IMG/VR virus record: IMGVR_UViG_3300046318_000491
Location: 1 to 64,000 of that record
From: a virus
Reading direction: 5' to 3' (one strand)
DNA length: 64,000 nucleotides
Made by a program: the position numbers and the translations under genes. The notes below the pieces were generated by a model. That model saw only the letters and a list, made by a program, of their open reading frames with translations, made no database searches and was not told the DNA's origin. Position 1 is the stretch's first letter. Each line of letters starts with the position of its first letter. Of this stretch, positions 42,302 to 52,729 are shown in pieces.

Positions 42302-43216
42302 TTGTCTAGAAAGTTTTTAACACCAGTTGGCCTACCGAAGGGCGACACACTCCCTTCGGTAGGCTCTGCTGGCGATCTCTTTTATAAACTAGACGCGCAA
42401 AAGATCTATGTCCACAATGGCACTGAATGGGTAATTGCTCAGGGTTCTGGCGGGCAGACTACTGTTTCGGCAACAGCACCAACTGGAGCAACCGAGGGCG
42501 ACACTTGGTTTAATACCACTAACGCCAGGAGTTACGTCTACTATGACGGCGCTTGGGTAGATATTTCAGTTGGAAGTATTGGCGCTACGGGGCCTACTGG
42601 ACCGACTGGCCCCCAGGGTGATGCAGGCCCTGGCGGTATTCAGGGTGATACTGGTCCAACTGGTGCTCAGGGTGCATCGATCAACTTCGCTGGATCTGTA
42701 GCAGACTACAGCGAGCTTGACGCAATCACTGGTCAGGCTGTCAATGATGCCTACATCGTGCAGTCTGACGGCAACTTGTGGGTGTGGGATGGCGCAAACT
42801 GGAATGACGTAGGTCAGATTGTTGGACCTACGGGACCTACAGGACCTCAGGGTGCAACTGGTGCTACTGGAGCAAGCGTCACGGGACCTACAGGACCTCA
42901 AGGAGAGACAGGCGCAACAGGTGCAACTGGCCCCCAGGGTGAACCGGGCGAGGGTGGCGGCGTCAGCTCAATGGATCTGCTGACAGATGTTGCTCTAGCA
43001 GATTTACTAGATGGTGACGTACTTTTTTACAATCAAGCAAGTTCAAAATGGATCAACGTAAGCCTAGTTTCAATCCTCGCTGATCTTGGAGCTCTCCCGG
43101 GGATATCTGGCGGAGACTATAACACAACAATATTCGCTGGTACAATTGATGGTGGGCAATACAACACCACCAGCTTTGGATCGTCAATCGACGGTGGAAA
43201 TGAAGGTAGCTTCTAA
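42302..43216 (+). CDS. Collagen-like tail fibre protein
   Basis: The 304-residue protein starts at a TTG with AAAAGGATC upstream. It has an N-terminal fibre module ([24 protein letters not shown]), a short Gly-X-Y tract ([16 protein letters not shown]), a beta module (about 126-174, [16 protein letters not shown]), a second Gly-X-Y tract (about 175-218) and a C-terminal segment of beta repeats. The module plus following collagen tract recurs in the 61870 fibre. Confidence 0.85.
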   Translation: MSRKFLTPVGLPKGDTLPSVGSAGDLFYKLDAQKIYVHNGTEWVIAQGSGGQTTVSATAPTGATEGDTWFNTTNARSYVYYDGAWVDISVGSIGATGPTGPTGPQGDAGPGGIQGDTGPTGAQGASINFAGSVADYSELDAITGQAVNDAYIVQSDGNLWVWDGANWNDVGQIVGPTGPTGPQGATGATGASVTGPTGPQGETGATGATGPQGEPGEGGGVSSMDLLTDVALADLLDGDVLFYNQASSKWINVSLVSILADLGALPGISGGDYNTTIFAGTIDGGQYNTTSFGSSIDGGNEGSF

Positions 43217-46200
43217 TGGCAGTTAAAATTCAAGTACGTCGCGGAACCGCGGCTAACTGGACCTCAACCAACCCTACCCTTTCAGTAGGCGAGCTTGCGT
43301 TTGAGACTGATACCGGCAAGATAAAGGTCGGTACTGGTTCAACAGCATGGACCTCGCTTCCATATGCAGGTATGACCCCAACGGAAGTTGCTGCCGCCAT
43401 TACAGCAGCCGTTGGGAATGTTATCGATCTAGCTCCTGACGCACTGGACACTCTAAACGAGCTTGCTGCAGCAATTAATGATGACCCAGACTTTTTCAAT
43501 ACAATCTCAACTGCCCTGGGAACCAAGCAGGACAAGGTAACTGGCGTATCTGACACTGAAATTGGATATCTAGACGGCGTCACCTCGGCTATTCAGACTC
43601 AGCTAGATGGTAAGCAAGCGATTGTCTCAGGCGTGAGCTCAACCGAGATCGGGTATCTAGACGGTGTTACCTCTGGTATTCAGGGTCAGCTAGATGCCAA
43701 GGCTTCTTCCACTGACCTTTCAAACCACGCCTCCGACACCACAAGCATTCACGGTATTGCAGACACCTCGGCATTGGAGACCCAAACCGGGGCTCAGACC
43801 AAGGCTGATACAGCCGAGCAAAACGCTAAAAACTACGCAGAAGAAGTTGTAGCCAGTTTAATTGATTCAGCGCCAAACGCGTTAAATACTTTAAACGAAA
43901 TTGCTGCAGCAATTAATGATGATGCGTCATTCTTTATGTCTGTGGAGTCACGTGTTCAGGATGCTGAAACAGCTATTACAACTCACAATGCTGAGCTAGT
44001 AAACGTACACGGTATCTCTGATACTCGTGACTTGGTCTACGAGACTCAGATGATCACAGCAATTGGCACCCACAGCGATGACACAACAAACGTTCACGGT
44101 ATCGCTGATACGGCTGACATTGCACTGAAAGATAGTCCAACATTCACCGGCAGCGTGAGCCTCCCAGCTACTACAACAATTGAAACAACTGGCGGCGTTC
44201 TCCAGGTTGGCCCTACCGAGTTCGCCAAACTTAGCGAAATTACTGCAACAGCTACAGAGTTAAATACTCTTGAGGGCATTACAGCATCTACCGCTGAGCT
44301 AAATACACTTGATGGCATCACTGCCAGCACTACCGAGCTGAACACTCTAGATGGTATTACAGCATCTACAGCAGAGCTAAATATCCTTGACGGCGCGACT
44401 GTCACCGCTACAGAGTTAAATACTCTAGAGGGTATTACAGCATCTACATCAGAGTTGAACACTCTAGAGGGTATTACAGCCTCAACCGCTGAGCTAAACC
44501 TCCTCGACGGAGTCACCGCGACCACTGAAGAGTTGAACATCCTAGATGGAGTAACTGCTACTGCTGCAGAGCTAAATACTCTGGATGGTATTACCTCTAC
44601 TACTTCAGACATTAATAAACTTACTGGACTATCTACTTCTACTACAGAACTAGACTATGTTGCTGGAGTAACCTCTCCAATTCAGAATCAACTTGACGAT
44701 AAAGCACCTATTGCTAACCCTACTTTCACGGGTACAGTGGCCGGTGTCTCAAAGTCCATGGTTGGCTTAGGAAGCGTAGACAACACAGCTGACGTAGATA
44801 AGCCAGTTTCAACCGCGACTCAGGTTTTGATTAACCAGAAGGCGGCTCTAAACAGCCCGACCTTTACTGGAACTGTTTCAGGCATTACCAAGTCAATGGT
44901 TGGCCTAGGTAACGTTGACAACACTTCAGATGCAAACAAGTCAATCTCGAGTGCAACTCAGACTGCGCTTGATGCAAAAGCTTCGTCAACTGATTTGTCC
45001 ACTCACGCTTCAGACACCACAAGCGTTCACGGTATTGCCGACACTTCATTGCTTGAAACCACCTCAGGTGCTCAGGACAAGGCAGATGCAGCCGAGACAG
45101 CAGCTAACAGCTTTACAACCTCTGCAATAAACGCGCTTACAACTTCAGACATTGAAGAAGGTACAAACCTCTACTTTACCAATGAGCGTGCTCAGGATGC
45201 AATTGGTAACAACGTAGGCGATGGTCTAGCGTATAACGATGCTACTGGAGTTGTTTCTGTAGCTGCCGGTACTGGTATCCTTACCTCTCTTAGCGGCTTA
45301 GTAGATATAAACACCGCGGTAGTTGCTACTCTCGATGGAGAGCAAACTTTAACCAACAAAACTATTGACACTGCAGACAACGACATCACTGTCGTGGTTG
45401 CAGATGTCTCTGACTTGACGGCATCAGCATCTGAGCTAAACGTGCTTGACGGCATTACAGCTACAACTACCGAGCTTAACTACGTAGACGGTGTTACTGA
45501 CCCAATTCAGACTCAGCTTGATGCTAAGGCATCTCTTGCTGGTGCAACATTTACTGGAACTGTAAACGGTATTACTAAGGCCATGGTTGGTCTAAACAAT
45601 GTGAACAACACAGCGGATGCCAACAAGCCGGTATCTACTGCGACACAGACTGCGCTTGATGCAAAGCTATCACTGACCGGTGGAACTTTAACTGGTGACC
45701 TAACACTTAATGCTGCACCAACATCTGACTTACACGCTGCAACCAAAGCATATGTAGACACTCTTGCAACAGGTCTTCGAGTTAAAGATCCAGTAGTCGT
45801 AGCTACCACTACAAACCTAACTGCTACATATGACAATGGTACTGATGGTCTAGGAGCATTCCTAGAGGGCAGTTCAAACGGTGCTCTAGGTTTAATTGAT
45901 AACTATGCAGTAACTACCAACGACCGAGTATTGGTTCGTTCTCAGACTGATGCCACCGAAAACGGTATCTATTATGTAGACAGCCTAGGCTCTGGCTCGG
46001 CTAAGTGGAAGCTCATCCGTGCATCAGATGCAGATAACAGCCCTTCAGCCGAGGTTGCTGGTGGTAATTTCTGTCTAGTACAATTTGGTGACACCAATTC
46101 TAATGCCGGATTTATCATCTCAACCGTGGGAACAATAACCCTTGGTACTGATGATGTCGTGTTTACTCAGTTCAGTGCCGCTCAGAACATTCTTGCAGGA

Positions 46201-46998
46201 ACCGGAATTGTTAAAGACGGTTCAGAGATTTCAATCGATGCAGCTGTAGTTGCAACTTTAAATGGTTCTACGTTCACCGGAACTACAGTTCTACCAGTTA
46301 CTACCTCTATTGGTGCAGTTACAGGTACAGAGATCTCGTACCTAGAGGGTGTTACATCTTCAGTTCAAGACCAAATTGATACCAAGGCCCCGTCAAACAG
46401 CCCAATCTTTACTGGCGAGGTATATGTACCGCTAACTGCTGGTGTAGTTAAGTCTTCTGCCGGTGGCCTTCTATCTGCAGGAAACATTCAGCCAGCCGAT
46501 GTTGCAGGTACTGCAGTAATTACCACAGACTCTCGACTATCTAACTCTCGTACTCCGAGCGGTTCTGCTGGTGGAGACCTAACTGGTTCTTACCCAAACC
46601 CAACCTTGGCAACCTCAGGCGTAACCGCTGGTTCATACACCAATGCAAACATCACAGTGGACGCAAAGGGTCGAATCACCCTTGCATCTGATGGTGCTGG
46701 TGGCGGTGCAAGTCTTGCCGTATCAGCAACTCCTCCAACCGGGGCAACCGAGGGCGACCTATGGTTTAACAGCGAGGCAGCTGGAATCTATGCATTCTAC
46801 GACGGCTACTGGGTTCTAACCTCTGGTGAAGCTGGTCCTCAGGGCCCAGCTGGTCCTACTGGCCCTGCTGGAGAGGCACTTCCTACAGGAGGAACTACTG
46901 GCCAGTTCTTGACCAAGGCCTCGAACACTAACGGCGACGTTGAGTGGACAACCCTGCCTACTGATACCGATATAATGGTAATCATGGGTGCTTACTAA
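43216..46998 (+). CDS. Very long tail fibre with Mtd-like N-terminus
   Basis: The 1260-residue protein begins [20 protein letters not shown] and [16 protein letters not shown], like the N-terminal domain of phage receptor-binding and Mtd-like proteins. The middle holds about ten 13-residue repeats ([13 protein letters not shown] type) and several [18 protein letters not shown] units. The end has a TGSYPNPTL domain and a short collagen segment ([13 protein letters not shown]). It is a host-recognition fibre. The ATG overlaps the previous stop. Confidence 0.87.
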   Translation: MAVKIQVRRGTAANWTSTNPTLSVGELAFETDTGKIKVGTGSTAWTSLPYAGMTPTEVAAAITAAVGNVIDLAPDALDTLNELAAAINDDPDFFNTISTALGTKQDKVTGVSDTEIGYLDGVTSAIQTQLDGKQAIVSGVSSTEIGYLDGVTSGIQGQLDAKASSTDLSNHASDTTSIHGIADTSALETQTGAQTKADTAEQNAKNYAEEVVASLIDSAPNALNTLNEIAAAINDDASFFMSVESRVQDAETAITTHNAELVNVHGISDTRDLVYETQMITAIGTHSDDTTNVHGIADTADIALKDSPTFTGSVSLPATTTIETTGGVLQVGPTEFAKLSEITATATELNTLEGITASTAELNTLDGITASTTELNTLDGITASTAELNILDGATVTATELNTLEGITASTSELNTLEGITASTAELNLLDGVTATTEELNILDGVTATAAELNTLDGITSTTSDINKLTGLSTSTTELDYVAGVTSPIQNQLDDKAPIANPTFTGTVAGVSKSMVGLGSVDNTADVDKPVSTATQVLINQKAALNSPTFTGTVSGITKSMVGLGNVDNTSDANKSISSATQTALDAKASSTDLSTHASDTTSVHGIADTSLLETTSGAQDKADAAETAANSFTTSAINALTTSDIEEGTNLYFTNERAQDAIGNNVGDGLAYNDATGVVSVAAGTGILTSLSGLVDINTAVVATLDGEQTLTNKTIDTADNDITVVVADVSDLTASASELNVLDGITATTTELNYVDGVTDPIQTQLDAKASLAGATFTGTVNGITKAMVGLNNVNNTADANKPVSTATQTALDAKLSLTGGTLTGDLTLNAAPTSDLHAATKAYVDTLATGLRVKDPVVVATTTNLTATYDNGTDGLGAFLEGSSNGALGLIDNYAVTTNDRVLVRSQTDATENGIYYVDSLGSGSAKWKLIRASDADNSPSAEVAGGNFCLVQFGDTNSNAGFIISTVGTITLGTDDVVFTQFSAAQNILAGTGIVKDGSEISIDAAVVATLNGSTFTGTTVLPVTTSIGAVTGTEISYLEGVTSSVQDQIDTKAPSNSPIFTGEVYVPLTAGVVKSSAGGLLSAGNIQPADVAGTAVITTDSRLSNSRTPSGSAGGDLTGSYPNPTLATSGVTAGSYTNANITVDAKGRITLASDGAGGGASLAVSATPPTGATEGDLWFNSEAAGIYAFYDGYWVLTSGEAGPQGPAGPTGPAGEALPTGGTTGQFLTKASNTNGDVEWTTLPTDTDIMVIMGAY
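44251..44673 (+). repeat. 39-bp tandem coding repeats (13-residue units)
   Basis: About ten imperfect units encode ELN(T/I/L)L(E/D)G(I/V)TA(S/T)T(A/T/S). The DNA copies differ at synonymous sites, so the array is old or selected at protein level. They probably form a repetitive fibre shaft. Confidence 0.85.
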
Positions 46999-47031
46999 CA
47001 GATAACGCACAAAACAAGAAAGTAGTAAATA

Positions 47032-47346
47032 ATGGCTACCACAACTAAAGCCCTAGCGCGAACTGCATTCGCCACAACCGAGGGCGATCTCTATACAGTG
47101 CCTACCACTGGAACTACCACCGTTGTCACCAACGTTGTTGTGGTAAATACCAGCCCTGCACAGCAGACCTTTAACCTTCTTCTAGATGGAGTCGAGCTAT
47201 TTGAGCAGACTCCTATTGCTGGCTACGGTACAATCTCCGTAGATATGAAGCAAGTTCTAGATGCAAACTCAACCGCTAAGAAGATTCGCGGTTTTGCATC
47301 AGCAACATCAGTAAAAGTCCACATTAGCGGAGTAGAGATAGCGTAA
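47032..47346 (+). CDS. Small tail-associated beta protein
   Basis: The 104-residue protein is beta-rich (DLYTVPTTGTTTVVTNVVVVNTS, TFNLLLDGVELFEQ) and resembles small phage tail or decoration proteins. It shares a base with the next gene start. The family is not recognised. Confidence 0.6.
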   Translation: MATTTKALARTAFATTEGDLYTVPTTGTTTVVTNVVVVNTSPAQQTFNLLLDGVELFEQTPIAGYGTISVDMKQVLDANSTAKKIRGFASATSVKVHISGVEIA

Positions 47347-50300
47347 TGAGTATTCAACAGTTCCCAGCGTCAGACGGTCGTTTTAACCCAACCGAGATCC
47401 TGACCGACCCAGTAAATAAACTACGTACCTCAACCGCTCAGGCGCTGATCGATACTGACTTCGAGTACGGTACCCAGCAGTCAAAGTGGGAGAACCTTGG
47501 CGTAACTAACAACCGCCCTTTTGCTGCACCCTCAGCCACTGCAATCCCTAACGTGTCTGCAATTACTATGTCTACCAATGCTCGCATTGTGACAGTTACT
47601 CTGACTACAACTACAGCCACCGTAACCAACGCGCTTTCAGCAACACCTGTTACGGGCTACGTTGAGTACACAACCTCGGCTGCTCACGGCTTTTCAACAG
47701 GTCAGTACGTAACCATCTCTGGGTCATCAGTTTCTGGATACAATGGTACTTTTCTAATCTACTCAACCCCAACTACTACAACTTTTGCAGTTGCCAACTC
47801 AGCCACCGGAATCGAAACTTGGTCGTCAGGTCAGGCAGTTTCCGGTGTTGCTCCGGTGACTGGAACTGCAGTCAACGTACAAGACACTTTCCTTGCGGCA
47901 GCTAACGGTAACTTCTTAATTGAATCAGGTGGTGGTACTGGAAGCTTTACCTACCTAGGTCGTGCCCAGAACAAGACAACTGTTACTGATATTTTGGACC
48001 CAAACAAGACTTCAATTTATGTTGCAAACCTGTACACAAATGCAAAAATTGGAGATGCTCCTACTCTTAGCGTTTCTGGGTCTAATCTAAAAGTCACCGT
48101 AACTACCACCGTCCCTCATGGTCTGTCTATTGGTAACACAATCGCCGTGACTGGTGTAACTGGAACTAATCCGCCAAACGGCTCGTACCGCGTGGCAACA
48201 GTTTCAACGCCCACTACCTTTGTCTACTACGCTGACCCTACCGAAGGCAATCCAGCAAGCTTGACAACAACAAACGCAGCTATCTATGTACGTCCGCAGG
48301 CTCAGTTCTTGCACCGTGCATTTGACGGCGGTGTTCTGTTCTCCGCTAACGCAAGTTCAAACTACGAGGCCGCTATTCGTCAGACTCGTCGTTACTTCCG
48401 CTACCAGTCTGGTAAGGGTCTTCAGATTTCATCTGGAACAATCTTTAAGCCTTACGCAACCATCGACGGTATTACTTCTTCTGGAACCACGGCAACAGTA
48501 ACCACCAAGGAACAGCACAACATTCAGCCAGGCACCTCAATTTTGGTATCAGGTGCGAACGAAACTCCTTATAACGGTGTTTTTACCGTCGCAGAGATCA
48601 CAGGGTTTAATACTTTTACATATGAGATGGAAACATCAGCTGCTGGCCCAGCCACTGGAATTGTAAACCTAAATGTTAACTCATGGTATGGCTCATCTAA
48701 CCGACTAGGCCAGTTTGACGCCCAAAACGGCGTCTTCTGGGAATTTGACGGTCAGGGTCTCTATGCTGTAAAGCGTTCATCTACCCAGCAGCTTTCTGGT
48801 CGATCAACCGTGACTCAAGGCTCTAACGTAGTAACCAGAACTAGCGCGTCTTTCCCTACTTCATACTCAAGTCAGCTAATTCCTGGTGACTATGTAGTAA
48901 TTCGCGGGCAGTCATACAGAGTTACTGCAGTTGATGATATATCAGCCACCCCTAACTTCACTATTTCACCTTCATATCGCGCTGCAAGCGCCTCCCACGT
49001 CAGTATCTCAAAGACTATTGATACCCGCATCCCTCAGTCAGAGTTCAACCTAGACAAGGTCGATGGTACCGGCCCTTCAGGCTACACTGTTGATTTGACC
49101 AAGATGCAGATGTTCTACATTGACTACTCTTGGTACGGTGCTGGCTTTATCCGCTGGGGACTTCGCGGTGAAGATGGCAACGTGTTCTATGTTCACAAGA
49201 TGAAGAACAACAATGTTAACAACGAAGCATACATGCGTTCTGGAAACCTTCCAGCTCGCTATGAATCATCAACCTTGCCTCCAACAACTCGTGTAGACGC
49301 GAGCCTTTCAGACACTGATACTACTATGACAGTTCTGGATACTTCGGCTTTCCCTACAGCTGGAACTCTAGTTATTCGCCCTAGCACCACAGATAACCAG
49401 GCGGGACTACTTCACGAGTACGTGAACTATACCGGCAAGACTGCTACAACTTTTACTGGACTAACTCGTGGAGGCGCTGGAGCAACTAGCGTTGCATCTA
49501 CTTGGACTATTGGTTCAAACACTGGCACTGTTGCAAGTGCTTCTGGACTTCAGATTGGCCAGCGTGTATTCTCTAGTACATCACCTAGCCCAGTACCAGA
49601 CGGTGCTTTTATTACAGGCATTTCTGGAACCGTTATCACCCTAAATACTGCAATTACCGGGTCAAACCCGACTCTAATTTTTGCTCCTATGGGTGCCACG
49701 GCTCAGACATATACTCACGTTGATACTGCACCTACATCAGTAGAGCTGGCGTTCCCTTCATTTGCACCATCTATCTCCCACTGGGGTACTTCGGTAATTA
49801 TGGATGGTCGTTTCGATGATGACGCGTCCCTTATCTTCACCTACGGTCAGACTGGAACAGTGTCAATCCCTGCCAACGCATCGAAGGCGCTATTCTCAAT
49901 CCGTCTAGCTCCTTCAGTAGATAACGGTATTAGTGCTAACTTCGGACAGCGCGAGATCATCAACCGCATGCAGCTAAAGATGAACAGCCTCGGTGTGACC
50001 ACAACCTCAGCATCCACGAATTACCTAGTGCGTGCTTACTTGAATGCAGTACCATCTGCAGGAGTTACTTGGACCACTCCAAACTTCTACGAGACCGGAA
50101 CTGCTAACTCATCGCTAGCTCAGATTGCTGACTACCGCGCTAACGGAAACGTTACTGTCTCTGGTGGTGAAATTACTGGTGGTTTCTTGTCTCAGGGTAC
50201 CGACTCAATTGAATTGAACCGTCTACGCGACCTTGGTAACTGTATTCTTGGCGGTGGAGGTACAACCTCAAACAGTGGCATCTACCCAGACGGCCCAGAC

Positions 50301-50384
50301 ACACTTACCATCGTTGTAACTAACCTATCAACAGCTACCGCGTCATTTAGCGGTCGTCTAGCATGGACAGAGGCACAGGCATAA
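47346..50384 (+). CDS. Large tail/baseplate structural protein
   Basis: The 1012-residue protein has at least three repeats of a 60-70-residue beta module with AHGFSTGQYVTISG, PHGLSIGNTIAVTG and QHNIQPGTSILVSG followed by NG(T/S)(F/Y). The centre (RFFRYQSGKGLQIS, SWYGAGFIRWGLRG) and the C-terminal part look like tail-structural domains known from large myophage fibres. It lies between fibre genes and overlaps the next start by one base. Confidence 0.75.
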   Translation: MSIQQFPASDGRFNPTEILTDPVNKLRTSTAQALIDTDFEYGTQQSKWENLGVTNNRPFAAPSATAIPNVSAITMSTNARIVTVTLTTTTATVTNALSATPVTGYVEYTTSAAHGFSTGQYVTISGSSVSGYNGTFLIYSTPTTTTFAVANSATGIETWSSGQAVSGVAPVTGTAVNVQDTFLAAANGNFLIESGGGTGSFTYLGRAQNKTTVTDILDPNKTSIYVANLYTNAKIGDAPTLSVSGSNLKVTVTTTVPHGLSIGNTIAVTGVTGTNPPNGSYRVATVSTPTTFVYYADPTEGNPASLTTTNAAIYVRPQAQFLHRAFDGGVLFSANASSNYEAAIRQTRRYFRYQSGKGLQISSGTIFKPYATIDGITSSGTTATVTTKEQHNIQPGTSILVSGANETPYNGVFTVAEITGFNTFTYEMETSAAGPATGIVNLNVNSWYGSSNRLGQFDAQNGVFWEFDGQGLYAVKRSSTQQLSGRSTVTQGSNVVTRTSASFPTSYSSQLIPGDYVVIRGQSYRVTAVDDISATPNFTISPSYRAASASHVSISKTIDTRIPQSEFNLDKVDGTGPSGYTVDLTKMQMFYIDYSWYGAGFIRWGLRGEDGNVFYVHKMKNNNVNNEAYMRSGNLPARYESSTLPPTTRVDASLSDTDTTMTVLDTSAFPTAGTLVIRPSTTDNQAGLLHEYVNYTGKTATTFTGLTRGGAGATSVASTWTIGSNTGTVASASGLQIGQRVFSSTSPSPVPDGAFITGISGTVITLNTAITGSNPTLIFAPMGATAQTYTHVDTAPTSVELAFPSFAPSISHWGTSVIMDGRFDDDASLIFTYGQTGTVSIPANASKALFSIRLAPSVDNGISANFGQREIINRMQLKMNSLGVTTTSASTNYLVRAYLNAVPSAGVTWTTPNFYETGTANSSLAQIADYRANGNVTVSGGEITGGFLSQGTDSIELNRLRDLGNCILGGGGTTSNSGIYPDGPDTLTIVVTNLSTATASFSGRLAWTEAQA

Positions 50385-51241
50385 TGGCTATTAATTTTCC
50401 TGCAGAACCAGAAGTAGGAGATGTTTACTCCTATAACAATCGTTCTTGGACATGGTCCGGCGAAGTTTGGACTCCTAACCGCCCGCAGTACACCGCAGAT
50501 CGAGACATCATTTCAGATGCCGATGGGTACCTTGTAGCTGCCACCACCACGTCAACCGAAATTGGTTACGTGGCTGGTGTCACCTCATCTGTGCAGGACC
50601 AGCTCGATGATAAGGCTCCTTTAGCTAGTCCAACACTTACCGGCGCACCTACAGCTCCGACTGCAACTGCAGATCAGACTGATACGCAGATTGCTACTAC
50701 GGCTTTTGTAATTGGCCAGGCTTCCTCATCGACACCAGCTGCTAACGGGACAGCTGCAACTGGAACTTCAAAGAAATATGCTCGTGCAGACCACGTTCAC
50801 GCAACTGACACCACTCTTGCACCTAAGGCAGCTCCTACTTTTACGGGTGTTGTCACAGTGGCTGCTGATGGAATTGCCTTCACTGACGGGACCCAAACTA
50901 AGCAGGGCGTGCCATCTTTAACTACAATCAAGGCAGCGATTACCGCTAATGCAACTACATCTACGCTAAGCAATGCACTAACCTACCGCGACTCTTTAGT
51001 CCCAATAGCGGGAGCCTGGTCGGTTACCATTGATGCGGATACCACTAACTCAATCACTTTCCCGATTGGGACCTCGATTGATTTCTATCAGAGCTCCGGT
51101 ACCGGAGCTAGCTTTGTGCAAGGCGCTGGTGTAACCCTACTTAAAACTCCGGGTCTAAACTTCCGCACTACTTACTCATCTGCTACAATAACCAAGGTTG
51201 CTAACAACACTTGGCTTGTGTACGGCGACTTATCAGCTTAA
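50384..51241 (+). CDS. Tail fibre protein
   Basis: I use the ATG at 50384 (TAATG overlap with the previous stop), giving 285 residues. The N-terminus (NFPAEPEVGDVYSYNNRSWTW) is a fibre-entry module; SPTLTGAPTAPTATADQTDTQIATTAFV and KYARADHVHATDTT are common fibre repeat motifs. The C-terminal beta domain may be the receptor-facing tip. Confidence 0.8.
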   Translation: MAINFPAEPEVGDVYSYNNRSWTWSGEVWTPNRPQYTADRDIISDADGYLVAATTTSTEIGYVAGVTSSVQDQLDDKAPLASPTLTGAPTAPTATADQTDTQIATTAFVIGQASSSTPAANGTAATGTSKKYARADHVHATDTTLAPKAAPTFTGVVTVAADGIAFTDGTQTKQGVPSLTTIKAAITANATTSTLSNALTYRDSLVPIAGAWSVTIDADTTNSITFPIGTSIDFYQSSGTGASFVQGAGVTLLKTPGLNFRTTYSSATITKVANNTWLVYGDLSA

Positions 51242-51252
51242 TTTTATTAAGG

Positions 51253-51258
51253 TAGAAT
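51253..51258 (+). promoter_or_regulatory. -10 hexamer (TAGAAT) upstream of the Hint-fibre gene
   Basis: TAGAAT lies 8 bases before the ATG at 51267 without a good Shine-Dalgarno sequence, consistent with a start at or very near the initiation codon. Confidence 0.5.
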
Positions 51259-51266
51259 GACATACT

Positions 51267-52628
51267 ATGAGCAAAAGAACTGGTAGACACTCCGCGCAGC
51301 AAAACGACTTTTTGCAGCCTAGTGCCGTAACTATAACTAACGCATATAACGTTGGCACTAACCGCCCGTATCTATTGACTGCCACTGGCACTAATGGTCA
51401 GGGTGGCGCTGTTGCACTAGTATGGACTCTACCGGGAGACTCACCTGCTGCTCTTAGCTATGACATAACATCTAGCCCAGCTACAGTCACAAAAAATACC
51501 ACTAGCCTACCAACAGGTGGATCTCCTTTTATTTTTGAAGGTCTAGCATCTGGTGTTTCATATACCTTTACTGTAATTGCAAAGAATAATGCTGGCAGCT
51601 CTCTGCCGACAACATCAGGATCAGTGGCTGTATCAACAGTTCCCGCAGCTCCAAGTGCCCCTACAGTACGAAGTGTCACAAACGAGCAGATTGACTATGT
51701 AACCATCACAGCTCCTTCAGCTAATGGTGGTTCTAATATTCTTGCAACCGCAGGCTATTCCTGGGAGAGCAATGATGGTAAATCAGGCAACCGTGACGCA
51801 ACTGGAGAATTTGCTGTTGGTCAGGAAGCAAATACATCTCAGCAATATCGAGTTAAAGCTAATAACTCCAACGGATCATCAGATTGGTCTGCCTATTCTG
51901 GTGCCGTAACCACCCCCCCTTACTTTCCTCCATACTTTCCACCTTACTTCCCTCCGTTCTTCCCTTACTTCCCTCCATACTTCCCACCTTACTTCCCACC
52001 GTTCTTCCCTTACTTCCCTCCGTTCTTCCCTTACTTCCCACCGTTCTTCCCGTTCTTCCCGTTCTTCCCACCGTTCTTCCCTTACTTCCCTCCGTTCTTC
52101 CCTTACTTCCCACCGTTCTTCCCGTTCTTCCCACCTCGCTTCGGATGTATTGAAGCAGAGACTTTGATCGAGACAGCCAACGGTCCTGTAGCGGCTAAGG
52201 ACTTGAAGGTAGGAGACACTATCCTCTCAATGTCACTAGAAGAGCTAGGCGCTGAGCAGATGACTCCTATCGAGTTCACTATCGGAGATAGCTTGACTTT
52301 CGGAGCTGAAGGCTTGGTTGACACTACAATCACCGCGATTGTAGAAAGTGTAAAGACTGGAATTGTCTACTTCAACGGCAAGAAGGAGTCTCGCTACTCT
52401 AGCCAGCAGCCAGTGTTTATTAAGTCAAACGGCGAATTCCACGTTCGTATGGCTGGAAACCTAGTAATTGGCGACACTCTAGTTCAGGTAAATGCCGATG
52501 GCACATACCAGGAAGAGATGATTACCGAGACAACCGTGCTACACGGCGAGTTCACCGTCTACCAGTTCACATGTTCCCCGCACCACTGGTTCATTGCTGG
52601 TGGGTATCTAGTCCACAACAAGCTCTAA
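51267..52628 (+). CDS. Fn3 / (F,Y)-Pro repeat / Hint (intein-like) domain protein
   Basis: The 453-residue protein has two Fn3-like domains (about 20-125 and 127-216), a tract of about 74 residues made only of Phe, Tyr and Pro (about 218-291), and a C-terminal Hint domain starting at C294 (GCIEAETLIET, VGDTILSM). It ends with CSPHHWFIAGGYLVHN and only two further residues, K452-L453. The terminal His-Asn is the intein cleavage motif. The block-B His of normal inteins is replaced (SSQQPVFI), and residue +1 is Lys rather than Cys/Ser/Thr, so cleavage or cross-linking is more likely than splicing. It is the last fibre gene before the oxygenase array. Confidence 0.85.
   Translation: MSKRTGRHSAQQNDFLQPSAVTITNAYNVGTNRPYLLTATGTNGQGGAVALVWTLPGDSPAALSYDITSSPATVTKNTTSLPTGGSPFIFEGLASGVSYTFTVIAKNNAGSSLPTTSGSVAVSTVPAAPSAPTVRSVTNEQIDYVTITAPSANGGSNILATAGYSWESNDGKSGNRDATGEFAVGQEANTSQQYRVKANNSNGSSDWSAYSGAVTTPPYFPPYFPPYFPPFFPYFPPYFPPYFPPFFPYFPPFFPYFPPFFPFFPFFPPFFPYFPPFFPYFPPFFPFFPPRFGCIEAETLIETANGPVAAKDLKVGDTILSMSLEELGAEQMTPIEFTIGDSLTFGAEGLVDTTITAIVESVKTGIVYFNGKKESRYSSQQPVFIKSNGEFHVRMAGNLVIGDTLVQVNADGTYQEEMITETTVLHGEFTVYQFTCSPHHWFIAGGYLVHNKL
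51915..52139 (+). repeat. Phe/Tyr-Pro-Pro coding repeat
   Basis: The DNA repeats TTCCCT/TACTTCCC-type units encoding PPYFPPYFPP, PPFFPYFPP and PFFPFFPP. Composition is restricted to three amino acids over about 74 residues. It links the Fn3 domains to the Hint domain. Confidence 0.9.
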
Positions 52629-52640
52629 AAATAAAAGAAT

Positions 52641-52667
52641 AAGGCCCTACGGGGCCTTATTTTTTTT
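52641..52667 (+). terminator. Rho-independent terminator after the fibre block
   Basis: AAGGCCC pairs with GGGCCTT around a TACG loop, followed by eight or more T. It separates the fibre genes from the oxygenase array. Confidence 0.9.
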
Positions 52668-52729
52668 GCCAAATTATACTATTAGTGCTAGACTCATTTA
52701 AGCCAGAGTAAAACCGACATGGGAGAATA

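Noticed and set aside
44094-44612. Minus-strand frame opposite the 13-residue fibre repeats
   Set aside because: Its own repeat structure simply mirrors the fibre repeat on the coding strand.
51267-52628. A splicing intein interrupting a fibre gene
   Set aside because: Only two residues follow the terminal His-Asn, residue +1 is Lys and the block-B His is missing, so it is better described as a terminal Hint domain.
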